Origin: Glycomyces algeriensis
GTDB taxonomy: Bacteria > Actinomycetota > Actinomycetes > Mycobacteriales > Micromonosporaceae
NCBI RefSeq assembly: GCF_027622855.1
Contig: NZ_JAPZVR010000002.1
Coordinates: 452,681-516,680 of the forward strand
Direction of reading: 5' to 3'
DNA: 64,000 nt
Part shown: piece after piece, positions 25,898-34,727 of the stretch
Layout of the letters: each line of letters begins with the position of its first letter
Numbering within the stretch: position 1 is the stretch's first letter
Made by a program: the position numbers and the translations under genes
The notes under the pieces: model-generated
What the model saw: the letters and a program-made list of their open reading frames with translations, nothing else
Database searches by the model: none
Told to the model about the DNA's origin: nothing

Positions 25898-26713
25898 CTA
25901 GCAGGCGGCGGCCGGTCTCCAGACCCCCCATTCGCCGGTGGTGCCGGGCTCCTCGCCGGAGGTCCACCAGCCGGCGCGGTAGATGGTCCCCTTGTGGGTG
26001 ACGGTGTCGCCCGCGGTGTAGACGGCCGCGTCGTTCCAGGCGCCGCAGTCGGTGCCGCCGGTGGGCTGCTCGGTCGGGGTGGAGGTGGTCGGGCTGGCGG
26101 TCGGGGTCTCCGTGCCGCCACCGCCGAAGTCGACGTCGATGCAGGAGTAGAAGGCGTTGACGGTGTCGGCGATGTTCCAGACGCCGAGGACCAGGTGCTG
26201 GCCGCTGCGGGCGGGCAGCGTCACGGTGTGGTGCATCGTGTGGTCGGGTCTGGCCCCGCCCATCTGGAAGGAGGCGAAGGGCTTGAGGTCGAGCATGCCG
26301 CGGGTGAGCGGCTTCGCGGGGTCGTAGCGGTCGTTGGTGAGGTAGTAGTCGAAGGTCGCCGTGGCGTGCGCGGCGGTCATCGTCCAGGTGAACGTCCGGG
26401 TGCCGGCGCTCACGGCGGTGGTGGGCCAGTCGCCGCCGCGGGGGTCGTCGAGTTCGGCGAACTCGGCGTGGCCGCCGGAGCAGATCGCGCCGTCGGCGGG
26501 GCCGGCGGCGGGGAAGCCCTTGGGGCCTTCGACGCTCTGGGGTTCGTAGGAGATGGCGCCGCAGTTCGACACCGCGCCGCTGGCGCAGAGCGCCGAGCGG
26601 CTGGGCGGGTTGGAGGTGTAGCCGTGGCCCCAGGCCAGGGCGGCCATGGAGACCGAGACCGCGAGGGTCGCGGCTCCGGCGAGGGACAGGATGATTTTGC
26701 GCTTCGTGCGCAT
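25898..26713 (-). CDS. Secreted AA10 lytic polysaccharide monooxygenase with CBM5/12
   Basis: Secreted copper enzyme that oxidatively cleaves crystalline chitin or cellulose. A signal peptide ends at residue 29 so that the mature protein starts with His30 (HGYTSNPPSR), the essential first copper-brace ligand. The second brace ligand is His116 in AAHATATF, and the axial aromatic residue is the Phe in CIDVDF near 199. Cys residues for the usual disulphides are present. A Thr/Pro-rich linker (about 203-222) joins a C-terminal carbohydrate-binding module family 5/12 domain with the AWNDAAVYTAGD and YRAGWW motifs. The latter favours chitin, but cellulose activity is possible. Monocistronic; no chitinase gene is nearby. 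Confidence 0.95.
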   Translation of the reverse strand: MRTKRKIILSLAGAATLAVSVSMAALAWGHGYTSNPPSRSALCASGAVSNCGAISYEPQSVEGPKGFPAAGPADGAICSGGHAEFAELDDPRGGDWPTTAVSAGTRTFTWTMTAAHATATFDYYLTNDRYDPAKPLTRGMLDLKPFASFQMGGARPDHTMHHTVTLPARSGQHLVLGVWNIADTVNAFYSCIDVDFGGGGTETPTASPTTSTPTEQPTGGTDCGAWNDAAVYTAGDTVTHKGTIYRAGWWTSGEEPGTTGEWGVWRPAAAC

Positions 26714-26875
26714 CTTCGTCTCCTATCGACGATGGGTCAGCAGGGTCCTTCGGGGAATCGATGGTGATCGATAGATCGAATTAAAAAGGAACCTAACAGT
26801 TAAGTTTGCTTCACACAAGGGGCAAGCGCGCGCCAATCGCCGCAACCCGTATGGGCGTGCCGCTTTCGCACACAA

Positions 26876-26914
26876 CGACAACGGCCGCACCCGAACCGGG
26901 TGCGGCCGTTGTCG
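26876..26914 (-). terminator. metPS terminator
   Basis: Perfect 18 bp stem starting CGACAACGGCCGCACC with a 3-base AAC loop, 9 bases beyond the metS stop. One of the longest stems in the window. Confidence 0.88.
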
Positions 26915-26923
26915 ATCCGAGGA

Positions 26924-27037
26924 TCAGTCGTCTTCGGGCTCGTCCGGATGGGTCATCAGCGTGACGGCCGAGACGAGGAGTCCTCCGCCGATGATGACGA
27001 TCGCGATGATCATCATGGTCAAGGCACTGGCGCTCAT
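26924..27037 (-). CDS. metS: Methionine/alanine importer small subunit
   Basis: A 37-residue protein made of one hydrophobic helix (about 6-28: LTMMIIAIVIIGGG then LLVSAV) and an acidic tail PDEPEDD. This matches the MetS accessory subunit of the corynebacterial MetPS importer in size and pattern. Its ATG overlaps the metP stop by four bases (ATGA), so translation is coupled. MetS is required for MetP activity in Corynebacterium glutamicum; the same is expected here. Confidence 0.9.
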   Translation of the reverse strand: MSASALTMMIIAIVIIGGGLLVSAVTLMTHPDEPEDD

Positions 27038-28587
27038 CGGGTCGCCCCCATTTCCGCTTCGGCTTCTTCTTCGGTCTCGAGCTCGGGCAGCTCCCTGCGC
27101 CGCAGGATCAGCGCCATGATGACGCCGAAGGCCAGCGCCCCGCCGGCCAGGGACCAGCCGAACGCCTGGTACGTGCGGTAGCCGTACAGGGAGCTCTCAG
27201 CGTCGGCGGACAGCAGGTCGCGGATGTTGAGGAACAGGATGATGGCCAGCATGATCGGCGTGATCACGCCGAGGCACACGAACCAGATCGGGCCGACCTT
27301 GAAGGTGGAGGTGGCGTTCGCGTTGTCGCGCAGCTCCTTCCACTTCCACAGCACCCAGACGACCACCACGATGGAGACCAGCGCGGCGACGACGATGCCG
27401 TACTGGTTGATGAAGTAGTCGGAGACGTCGAGCAGCATCAGGCCGTTCGCGGCGGGCATCAGCGCGAGCGAGACGAGGGCCATGCCGCCGCCGAAGATCA
27501 TCGTCGCCTTCTTGCGGCCCCAGCCGAAGCGGTCCTCCATGGCCGCGACGGGCACCTGCACGATGCTGACCATCGAGGTCCAGCCGGCCACCACGAGCGA
27601 GCCGAAGAACAGCACGCCGAACAGGTCCGCGCCGTACGGCAGGGTGTTGATGATGGTCGGGAACGCCACGAAGGCCAGGCCGACGCCCGTGCTCACCTGC
27701 TCGTCGATCGGGGTCCCGGACTGCAGGGCCATGAAGCCCAGGGCCGCGAAGACGCCGATGCCGGCGAGGATCTCGAACGAGGAGTTCGCGAAGCCGACCG
27801 TCAGCGCCGAAGTCGTGATGTCCGACTTCTTCTTCAGGTAGGACGCGTAGGTGATCATGATGCCGAAGCCGATCGACAGCGAGAAGAAGATCTGGCCGTA
27901 GGCGTTGAGCCAGACCTTCGGTTCTTCGACCAGGGCGTTCCAGTCGGGGGTGAAGAAGGCGTTGAGGCCGTCGACGGCGCCGTCGAGCGTCAGGGCCTGG
28001 ACGACCAGGACGCCGAACATGACCAGGAGCAGCGGGATGAAGACCTTGCTGGTGGTCTCGATGCCCTTCTTGACGCCCGCTCCGATCACCCAGAGGGTGA
28101 AGGCCCAGACCACGACCATCGCGATGAGGAGGCCGAGCTGGTAGCCGCCGAACTCGTAGAGGTCGGGCGTCATCTGCAGGAAGTCGGTGAAGAGGTAGGC
28201 CTCGGGCTCGCTGCCCCACTGCTGGCCGATCGAGAAGAACGCGTACCAGCCGGCCCATGCGATGATCGCCGCGTAGTAGACGGCGATGACGATCGAGATG
28301 GCCACCTGCCACCAGCCGATCACTTCGGCGTTCTTGTTCAAGCGCCGGAAGGCCACCGGAGCCGAGCCGCGGTGCTTGCGGCCGATGGTGAACTCCATGA
28401 TGAGCAGCGGGATGCCCGCCGTCAGCAGAGCCACCAGATAGGGCACCATGAACGCCCCGCCGCCGTTCTCATAGGCGACGCCGGGGAATCGCCAGATGTT
28501 GCCGAGTCCGACCGCCGAACCGATGGCGGCCAGGATGAACCCGACTCGGGTCCCCCAGTTCTCTCTGATCACTTTCTCTTTGGCCAT
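27034..28587 (-). CDS. metP: Sodium-dependent methionine/alanine importer (NSS family)
   Basis: 517-residue sodium symporter of the neurotransmitter:sodium symporter fold with about twelve helices. The sodium and substrate site motif GLGNIWRFP lies near 27-35 and the unwound helix-6 region ASYLKKKSD near 250. The ATG at 28587 was chosen because GGAGAG precedes it and the typical N-terminal ENWGTRVGF follows; a frame extending to 28635 has no site. The overlapping small subunit gene metS identifies the system as MetPS. Importer of methionine and alanine by family knowledge. Confidence 0.92.
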   Translation of the reverse strand: MAKEKVIRENWGTRVGFILAAIGSAVGLGNIWRFPGVAYENGGGAFMVPYLVALLTAGIPLLIMEFTIGRKHRGSAPVAFRRLNKNAEVIGWWQVAISIVIAVYYAAIIAWAGWYAFFSIGQQWGSEPEAYLFTDFLQMTPDLYEFGGYQLGLLIAMVVVWAFTLWVIGAGVKKGIETTSKVFIPLLLVMFGVLVVQALTLDGAVDGLNAFFTPDWNALVEEPKVWLNAYGQIFFSLSIGFGIMITYASYLKKKSDITTSALTVGFANSSFEILAGIGVFAALGFMALQSGTPIDEQVSTGVGLAFVAFPTIINTLPYGADLFGVLFFGSLVVAGWTSMVSIVQVPVAAMEDRFGWGRKKATMIFGGGMALVSLALMPAANGLMLLDVSDYFINQYGIVVAALVSIVVVVWVLWKWKELRDNANATSTFKVGPIWFVCLGVITPIMLAIILFLNIRDLLSADAESSLYGYRTYQAFGWSLAGGALAFGVIMALILRRRELPELETEEEAEAEMGATR

Positions 28588-28914
28588 CTGCGGCTCTCTC
28601 CAGTCACGCTGTTCTCCGGGCACATTTCGGGCCAACCCTAATGGGACGTGTAGAGCAGGTCAAATGTTTGTTATACGTACGTTACCAATGTTCACATAGT
28701 GGAACTGCGGTTGTGAGGACAAGTGGCCCGCCGCCCGAGCGGGTGGTCACGTTCGCGCCCGGAACGAGACGACTCCCCCTCACGAGCGCTAAGCTTTTTC
28801 AGTTGCGCACTTCGCAGCCTCGGCGATGCTGGCGGGACCGGATTTCCCGCAGCGCCCAGGAGTATTCGCGCACCTTCGTCTTGAATCCCATCCGCTCCGC
28901 ATCCGAGGAGAGCC
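28588..28914. other. Divergent intergenic region (metP / helD)
   Basis: Contains the metP promoter (28635-28663). On the helD side a hairpin built on GCGGGA-N7-TCCCGC (about 28832-28850) lies in the presumed leader. I looked for the rifamycin-associated element known before some helicase genes and saw no convincing match. No coding frame with normal codon bias. Confidence 0.45.
28635..28663 (-). promoter_or_regulatory. metP promoter
   Basis: Minus-strand TTGACC (28663-28658) and TAGGGT (28640-28635) with a 17-base spacer, giving a leader of roughly 40 bases before the metP ATG. Confidence 0.6.
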
Positions 28915-31128
28915 GTGTCCGCTGCCATCACTCCGGCCGTCAAGTTCGAGCAGCAACGCCTCGACGAGCTGTACGCCCGCCTCGACCGGCTCCGCGAGGA
29001 GGCCGCCGAGCGGCTCGGCGAGTCGCGGCGCAAGCACGTGGAGAACGACCAGGAGCGCTCGCAGCGCGACGCCGAGACCCACCTGTACCGTCAGCGGATC
29101 GCCCAGCTCGACGCCGTCGAGGAGGGCCTGTGCTTCGGGCGGCTCGACTACCTCGCCTCTGACGTGCCGATGTATCTGGGCCGCATCGGGATCCACGCCG
29201 AGGGCGGCGAGCAGCTGCTCGTCGACTGGCGCTCCGAGGCCGGCCGCCGGTTCTACCTCGCGACCGCCGCGTCCCCGGCCGGGGTGCGCCGCAGGCGCCA
29301 CCTCCACACCAAGGGCCGGCGCCTGCGCGCGGTGAACGACGAGGTCCTGGACCTGGACGCCGCGGGCGAGTCGAGTTCCACGATCGGCTCCGAGGGCGCG
29401 CTCATGGCCGCGCTCGACGCGGCCCGCACCGGCGCGATGCAGGACATCGTCGCCACGATCCAGGCCGAGCAGGACCGGATCATCCGCGCGCCCCTCGAAG
29501 GCGTCATGATCGTCGACGGCGCGCCGGGCACCGGCAAGACCGCCGTCGCACTCCACCGCGCCGCCTACCTGCTGTACGAGCACCGCGAGCGGCTCAAGCG
29601 CCAGGGCGTGCTCATCATCGGCCCCGGCAAGCAGTTCCTGCGCTACATCTCCGAGGTCCTGCCGGGCCTGGCCGAGTCGGACGTGCTGCTGCGCACGCCC
29701 GCGCAGTTGTTCCCCGGCGTCGTCGCCGACCGCCCCGAGACCGAGGCCGTCGCCGCGGTCAAAGGCCGGGCCGTGATGGCCGGCGTCATCGCCAGCGCGG
29801 TCGCCGACCGCCAGGTGGTGCCGCGCGAGCCCGTGCCGGTCGACTTCGAGGGCCACGAGCTGTACCTGCGGCCCGAGAAGATCACGGCCGCGCGGGACGC
29901 GGCGCGCGAGACGGGCCTGCCGCACAACGAGGCCCGCGAGACCTTCCACAAGCGGGTGATCGCGGATCTGGCGACGCAGTACGCGGACATCATCGGCGAG
30001 GACCCGCTCGGCGGGGAGAACCTGCTGGGCCTGGCGGACCGGGCGCAGTTCGCGGTCGAGATCGCCTCCGACCCGGTGATCCGGGGCCAGATCGAGGTGC
30101 TGTGGCCGCAGCTCTCGGCGCGGGAGCTGCTGGAGGACCTGTTCGCGTCCCGGGAGCTCATCGCCTCGGCGGCGGCGGTCCTGAAGAAGGAGGACCGGGC
30201 GCTGCTCCTGCGCAAGCCCGGCGGCTGGAGCGAGGCCGACGTGGCGCTGCTCGACGAGGCCGCTGAGCACCTGGGCGAGATCGAGGCGCCGAAGCGCGCC
30301 GGCGAGCTGACGGCCGAGCAGATCGCGTACGCGCAGGACGTGCTGACGATCGCGGCCGGTTCGGCCTCGTTCGACTTCGAGGACGAGGAGTCGGAGATCC
30401 TGCAGGCCACCGACGTGATCGACGAGTTCTGGCTCGGCGAGCGGCAGGTGGACGACGTGTTCGTCTCCGTGGCGGAGCGGGCGGCGGCGGACCGGCGCTG
30501 GATCTTCGGGCACGTGATCGTCGACGAGGCCCAGGAACTGTCCCCTATGGAGTGGCGGGCGCTGCTGCGGCGCTGCGTGACGCGCTCGTTCACCATCGCC
30601 GGGGACCTCGCGCAGGCCGCGGGGCCGACGGCCCCGAAGAGCTGGGGCGAGGTGTTCGGCAGCTCCGGGCTCGCATGGCGCGCCGAGCAGCTCACGGTCT
30701 CCTACCGGACCCCGGCCGAGATCATGGAGGTCGCGGCCCGGGTGCTCGACGCGATCGACGTCGAGGCCGCCCGGCCGCGCTCGGTGCGCGAATCGGGCCA
30801 CCGGCCGTGGCTGGAGATCGCCCAAGAGGACCTCGACGCGCGCGTCGAGGCATTGGTCGCGGCCGAGAAGTCCGCCGTCGGCGAAGGCAGCGTCGCGATC
30901 GTGACGACCGCCGAGCGGGCCGCGGGGCTCGCCGGGATCGCGGAGGCGTCCGTGCTCACAGTGAAGCAGGCCAAGGGGCTCGAGTTCGACAGCGTGATCG
31001 TCGTCGACCCCGACGCGATCGCGGCCTCGGGCCTGCGGAACCTCTACGTGGCCCTCACCCGGGCGACGAAGCGGCTCGGCGTCGTCGCGCCCGACAAGCC
31101 TGTGTTCCCCGGCGCAGAGGTCCTGTAG
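28915..31128 (+). CDS. helD: HelD-like UvrD/Rep-family helicase
   Basis: 737-residue superfamily 1 protein resembling HelD, which binds RNA polymerase and releases stalled or inhibited enzyme from DNA. The N-terminal arm (1-80) is a charged coiled coil. Walker A GAPGTGKTA is at 203-211, motif II VIVDEAQELS near 535-544, the Q/R motif TVSYRTPAE near 598 and the late VTKQAKGLEFDS-like LTVKQAKGLEFD near 678-690. The GTG start has GAGGAGAG upstream. The length and arm fit actinobacterial HelD class proteins, some of which (HelR) protect against rifamycins; which subtype this is cannot be decided here. Confidence 0.9.
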   Translation: MSAAITPAVKFEQQRLDELYARLDRLREEAAERLGESRRKHVENDQERSQRDAETHLYRQRIAQLDAVEEGLCFGRLDYLASDVPMYLGRIGIHAEGGEQLLVDWRSEAGRRFYLATAASPAGVRRRRHLHTKGRRLRAVNDEVLDLDAAGESSSTIGSEGALMAALDAARTGAMQDIVATIQAEQDRIIRAPLEGVMIVDGAPGTGKTAVALHRAAYLLYEHRERLKRQGVLIIGPGKQFLRYISEVLPGLAESDVLLRTPAQLFPGVVADRPETEAVAAVKGRAVMAGVIASAVADRQVVPREPVPVDFEGHELYLRPEKITAARDAARETGLPHNEARETFHKRVIADLATQYADIIGEDPLGGENLLGLADRAQFAVEIASDPVIRGQIEVLWPQLSARELLEDLFASRELIASAAAVLKKEDRALLLRKPGGWSEADVALLDEAAEHLGEIEAPKRAGELTAEQIAYAQDVLTIAAGSASFDFEDEESEILQATDVIDEFWLGERQVDDVFVSVAERAAADRRWIFGHVIVDEAQELSPMEWRALLRRCVTRSFTIAGDLAQAAGPTAPKSWGEVFGSSGLAWRAEQLTVSYRTPAEIMEVAARVLDAIDVEAARPRSVRESGHRPWLEIAQEDLDARVEALVAAEKSAVGEGSVAIVTTAERAAGLAGIAEASVLTVKQAKGLEFDSVIVVDPDAIAASGLRNLYVALTRATKRLGVVAPDKPVFPGAEVL

Positions 31129-31198
31129 AAGTCGTATCGAGCTCCTACACTGTTCACCAGGTGGAGGGACACGGCGCCCGCTTGCCGGCAGTGAACGA

Positions 31199-33010
31199 GT
31201 GAGGTGCGGGTTGACAACGACGACAGGGGACTTGACCGGTGCGCGGGTCGACGGGCGCTACCGGTTGGAGCGGCTCATCGCGCGCGGCGGGATGGCCGAC
31301 GTCTACGAGGCGCGGGACGAGCGCCTCGAACGCACCGTGGCGGTGAAGATCATCACGAACGCGGCTGTGGCCGGGTTCGACGTGAAGGCCTTCGCCAACG
31401 AGGCCAAGACCATCGCGCGGCTCTCCCACCCGAACGTGGTGGCCGTGTTCGACCAGGGCGTCCACGAGGGCCTGCCGTACGTCGTCATGGAGTACGTGCC
31501 CGGCACGACCTTGCGCGACCTGCTCAACCGGCGGCGGCGCCTGCGCATCGACGAGGCCGTGGAACTGTGCGTCCAGGTCCTCGACGGGCTCCAGGCCGCG
31601 CACGACGCCGGGCTCGTGCACCGCGACATCAAGCCCGAGAACATCCTGCTCAAGAACGGCGGCCGGGGCGACCGCGTCAAAGTGGTGGACTTCGGCCTGG
31701 CCGAAGCGGTCCACGGCGACCGCGACACCGGCGGGCCGCTCGTCGCCACCGCCGCGTACGTCGCGCCCGAACTGGTCAACGGCAAGCCCGCGACGACTGC
31801 GAGCGACGTCTACTCGACCGCGATCCTCCTGTACGAGCTGCTCACCGGCGAGGTGCCGTTCGACGGCCCCGACTCGGGCGCGGTGGCGCGCAGGCACGTC
31901 GACGAGGACGTGCCGACCCCGCAGCTGAAGGCCCCTGACGTGTCGGACGGCCTCGCCGAGCTGGTGACCACCGCCGCAGCGCGGCGGCCCGGCGCGCGCC
32001 CGGTCGACGCCGGGGCGTTCCTGCGCCGCCTCCAGGCGGTCGACGTCCGGCCCGCGAAGGGCAGCACCGGAAAGGTCCCCCGGCCCACCCGGGTCGTGCA
32101 GACCACCATGGTCGTCGACCCGCCGGGCACCAAGCGCTCATGGAAGGCCCTGCTGACGCTCGGCCTCATCGCACTGCTGCTCGTGGGCGTCGCCGCGGCC
32201 GGATGGTGGATCGGCATCGGCCGGTACACCGCGACCCCGTCGCTGCTCGACCAGAGCCGCGAGTCCGTGGCCGCGTACGCCGAGGAGGAGGGCTTCGAGG
32301 TCGACCTCGTCGACGGCTACAGCGAGAGCGTCCCCGTCGGCGGCATCATCTCGCAGGAGCCGGGCGTGGGCGACCGCATCCGCCGCGGCGCCACCATCAC
32401 CGTCGTCGTCTCCCAAGGGCCCGAGCGGTACCAGGTGCCCAACCTCGCCGGGATGACCGAGGACGAAGCGCGCGGCGAGCTCGCGGCGTTCTCCGCCGAG
32501 ATCGAGGTCGAGCACGAGTACAGCGTCGACGCCAAGGCCGGCGAGGTCACCCGCACCGACCCGACCGCAGGCGAGGAGGTCAAGGCCGGCACCCCGGTGA
32601 CGCTCTACGTCTCCGACGGCTACCCGCCGAACGAGGTGCCTGACGTGGTGGGCCTGACCGAGGCCGACGCCCGGGCCGCGATCGAGACCGAAGGACTCCC
32701 GGTCGGCGAGGTCACCCGCCGCACCAGCGACACCATCGCCGAGGGCCTGGTCATCGAGCAGGACCCCAGCCCGGCCTCGCCGGTCGGGCCCGAGAACCCC
32801 GTGAACCTCGTGATCAGCTCCGGCCCCGAGATGATCGAGGTCCCCGATGTCGTGGGCATGGACCTCGGCGAGGCGACCGACGAGCTGGAAGGCCTCGGGT
32901 TCACCGTCAAGACCGCCCAGATCTGGTTCAGCGGCACGGTCTTCGACCAGTCGATCGACGGCGGCACCGACGCCGAGAAGGGCGCCGAGATCTGGCTCTG
33001 GGCCAACTGA
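31199..33010 (+). CDS. Ser/Thr protein kinase with PASTA domains (PknB/PknL-like)
   Basis: 603-residue membrane kinase. The catalytic domain (about 21-285) has a Gly-rich loop ARGGMADVYEA, the HRD Asp143 in VHRDIKPEN and DFG Asp164; all key residues are present. A basic juxtamembrane stretch leads to one transmembrane helix at about 315-338. Outside lie four PASTA repeats (about 345-603), each with a VP-x2-x-GM or VPDVVG start, which in other kinases sense peptidoglycan or lipid II. Candidate starts are GTG 31199 and TTG 31211; GAGGTG at 31201-31206 favours the TTG. Likely role is coordinating cell-wall growth with phosphorylation of cytoplasmic targets. Confidence 0.93.
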   Translation: MRCGLTTTTGDLTGARVDGRYRLERLIARGGMADVYEARDERLERTVAVKIITNAAVAGFDVKAFANEAKTIARLSHPNVVAVFDQGVHEGLPYVVMEYVPGTTLRDLLNRRRRLRIDEAVELCVQVLDGLQAAHDAGLVHRDIKPENILLKNGGRGDRVKVVDFGLAEAVHGDRDTGGPLVATAAYVAPELVNGKPATTASDVYSTAILLYELLTGEVPFDGPDSGAVARRHVDEDVPTPQLKAPDVSDGLAELVTTAAARRPGARPVDAGAFLRRLQAVDVRPAKGSTGKVPRPTRVVQTTMVVDPPGTKRSWKALLTLGLIALLLVGVAAAGWWIGIGRYTATPSLLDQSRESVAAYAEEEGFEVDLVDGYSESVPVGGIISQEPGVGDRIRRGATITVVVSQGPERYQVPNLAGMTEDEARGELAAFSAEIEVEHEYSVDAKAGEVTRTDPTAGEEVKAGTPVTLYVSDGYPPNEVPDVVGLTEADARAAIETEGLPVGEVTRRTSDTIAEGLVIEQDPSPASPVGPENPVNLVISSGPEMIEVPDVVGMDLGEATDELEGLGFTVKTAQIWFSGTVFDQSIDGGTDAEKGAEIWLWAN

Positions 33011-33017
33011 GCACGGC

Positions 33018-33055
33018 GAAAAGGGGGCGGACGCCGTAGCGTCCGCCCCCTTTTC
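33018..33055. terminator. Convergent-gene terminator (kinase / pyrE)
   Basis: Perfect 17 bp stem starting GAAAAGGGGGCGGACGC with loop CGTA. The ends of the stem supply A- and T-runs on both strands, so it can act in both directions. Confidence 0.9.
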
Positions 33056-33061
33056 CTTGTC

Positions 33062-33601
33062 TCAGTTCGCTCCAGCGGTCTTCAACTCGGTCATCGTGAA
33101 CAGCGGCTGGATCTCCACGCCCACATCGGTCAGGTTCTTCAACCCGCCCGACTCGCGGTCGATGACGCACAGGCCCCGCTCGACGATCCCGCCCCGGTTC
33201 CGCAGCTCCGCCACGGCGTCGAGCACGGCGCCGCCCGAAGTGATGACGTCCTCGACGATGAACAGCCGCCGGCCCTCGACCTCGCCGCCCTCGGCCAGAC
33301 GGCACGTGCCGTAGGTCTTGGCGGCCTTGCGGACGAACAGGGCCGGCAGGCCCGTCACCTGCGACAGGGCGGTCACGATCGGGATGCCCCCGAGCTCCAG
33401 GCCCGCCAGTGCGTCCACGCCGTGCGCGGGCACCAGGGGCGCCAGCGCCTCGGCGATGCGCCGCAGCAGGACCGGGTCGGACTCGAACAGGTACTTGTCG
33501 AAGTACTCGTGCGCGACCACACCCGACCGGAGGGTGAACTCCCCGGTCAGGTGCGAGCGGTTGAAGATGTCGCGCGCGAGCTCGGCGTCACTGGTGCTCA
33601 T
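33062..33601 (-). CDS. pyrE: Orotate phosphoribosyltransferase
   Basis: Joins orotate to PRPP to give orotidine-5'-phosphate, the fifth step of pyrimidine synthesis. The 179 residues are normal for the short actinobacterial form. The PRPP-binding loop VEDVITSGGA is at 116-125 and the Lys/Arg pair VRKAAKTYG is at 90-98. It is apart from the main pyr operon, as is common. The adjacent upstream gene is a PhyH oxygenase 26 bases away on the same strand, so the two may share a transcript. Confidence 0.95.
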   Translation of the reverse strand: MSTSDAELARDIFNRSHLTGEFTLRSGVVAHEYFDKYLFESDPVLLRRIAEALAPLVPAHGVDALAGLELGGIPIVTALSQVTGLPALFVRKAAKTYGTCRLAEGGEVEGRRLFIVEDVITSGGAVLDAVAELRNRGGIVERGLCVIDRESGGLKNLTDVGVEIQPLFTMTELKTAGAN

Positions 33602-33627
33602 GCGGTCAGCCTGCCACGTGCGGGCCC

Positions 33628-34506
33628 TTACGGGCGCAGCGGCGGGTAGTCCGGGTCGAGGAGGTCACGCTCGGCCAGCCAGTTGTACAGCGGAGTCTCC
33701 TTCGGCCAGTGGCCCCAGCCGTGGTCGCCGGTGGCCATGTGGCCGCCGAGCATCTGCTGCTGGACCGGGTCGAGGTCGTTCCACCACGGTTCATTCGGCA
33801 GGTGGTCGACGAGGTCGCGGGCGCGGATCCAGCGCGGCGTGAACCCGAAGAACGCGACCTTGCGGGTCAGGTCCGAGTAGTTGTCGCTGCGGGCGTGCCA
33901 GATGCGGCGGTCGAAGAACATGACGTCGCCGGCGTTGCCGGTGACCTCGATGGCGCCTTCGGGGTCGGGCCATTCGACGTCGCGGCGCGGCGGGCCGTCG
34001 ATCGTGTTCCACAGGTGCGAGCCCGGGATGATCTTGGTGTTGCCGCGCCCCTCCTCGTTCAGGTCGCTGAAGAAGTACGCGAGCTTGACCGACAGGCGCG
34101 GGCGGGGGTCGGTCTCGGTCTCGCGGTTCTGGCGGCCGCCGTCCTGGTGCCATTCGAAGCGGAACGGGCGCTGGCCGGAGATCGGCGGGTGCTTGTCCAC
34201 GTGCGAGTGGTACACGTGGAAGTTCCAGCCCAGGATCGACCACACGTAGTGGAAGGTCTTCGGGTGGTTCAGGAGGAACGCGAGCTCCGGGCAGGAGGTC
34301 ACGGCGTCGAGGCGGTGCATCGCGCCCTCGGGGCTGAGCCGCCCCGCTTCCCGCTCGAGCTCGTATACGCGGTCCAAAGCGTCGGAGCAACGCTGGATCT
34401 CGTCGGCGTCGAGCGCGCCGCGGATCATCAGATAGCCGTCGCGATCGAAGGCTTCACGCTGCTCAGGGGTGAGAGCTGCGGCACCGACCGATGTCAATGC
34501 GGTCAT
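33628..34506 (-). CDS. Phytanoyl-CoA dioxygenase (PhyH)-family oxygenase
   Basis: 292-residue Fe(II)/2-oxoglutarate-dependent oxygenase. The facial triad is His120 and Asp122 in EWHQD and His204 in RIWHARSDN; an Arg about eleven residues later (SDLTRK) is placed to bind 2-oxoglutarate. The length is normal. The PhyH family hydroxylates varied small molecules; I see no ectoine-synthesis genes and the protein does not have the EctD signature, so the substrate is unknown. ATG 34506 has GGAAAGG upstream. Upstream, a 14-base perfect palindrome and a longer inverted repeat suggest regulation. Confidence 0.88.
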   Translation of the reverse strand: MTALTSVGAAALTPEQREAFDRDGYLMIRGALDADEIQRCSDALDRVYELEREAGRLSPEGAMHRLDAVTSCPELAFLLNHPKTFHYVWSILGWNFHVYHSHVDKHPPISGQRPFRFEWHQDGGRQNRETETDPRPRLSVKLAYFFSDLNEEGRGNTKIIPGSHLWNTIDGPPRRDVEWPDPEGAIEVTGNAGDVMFFDRRIWHARSDNYSDLTRKVAFFGFTPRWIRARDLVDHLPNEPWWNDLDPVQQQMLGGHMATGDHGWGHWPKETPLYNWLAERDLLDPDYPPLRP

Positions 34507-34539
34507 CTCAATGCCTTTCCGGTTTCCAGGGGGATCTGT

Positions 34540-34553
34540 CGTCTAGCTAGACG
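34540..34553. promoter_or_regulatory. Palindrome upstream of the PhyH gene
   Basis: CGTCTAGCTAGACG, a perfect 14-base palindrome, 34 bases before the start codon. Thirty bases further lies an inverted repeat CCGCGGGA (34578-34585) and TCCCGCGG (34606-34613). Either could be an operator. The binding factor is unknown. Confidence 0.45.
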
Positions 34554-34727
34554 CGCGTTCCGCCCTACTCGGTTGCACCGCGGGAGTCGGAAAATCAGGC
34601 AAGATTCCCGCGGCGTTGATTACCGGAAAGCGTAGTTCCCATCACTTCAGGAGCGCTGGAGAAAGTCTCGAAGTTTCGTGGGAAACCGCGAAAACAGGCG
34701 TGGAATCCGAAAATCGGGACCGTTCCG

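Noticed and set aside
28588-28914. Rifamycin-associated promoter element before helD
   Set aside because: No sequence resembling the published inverted-repeat element was found; only an unrelated GCGGGA hairpin.
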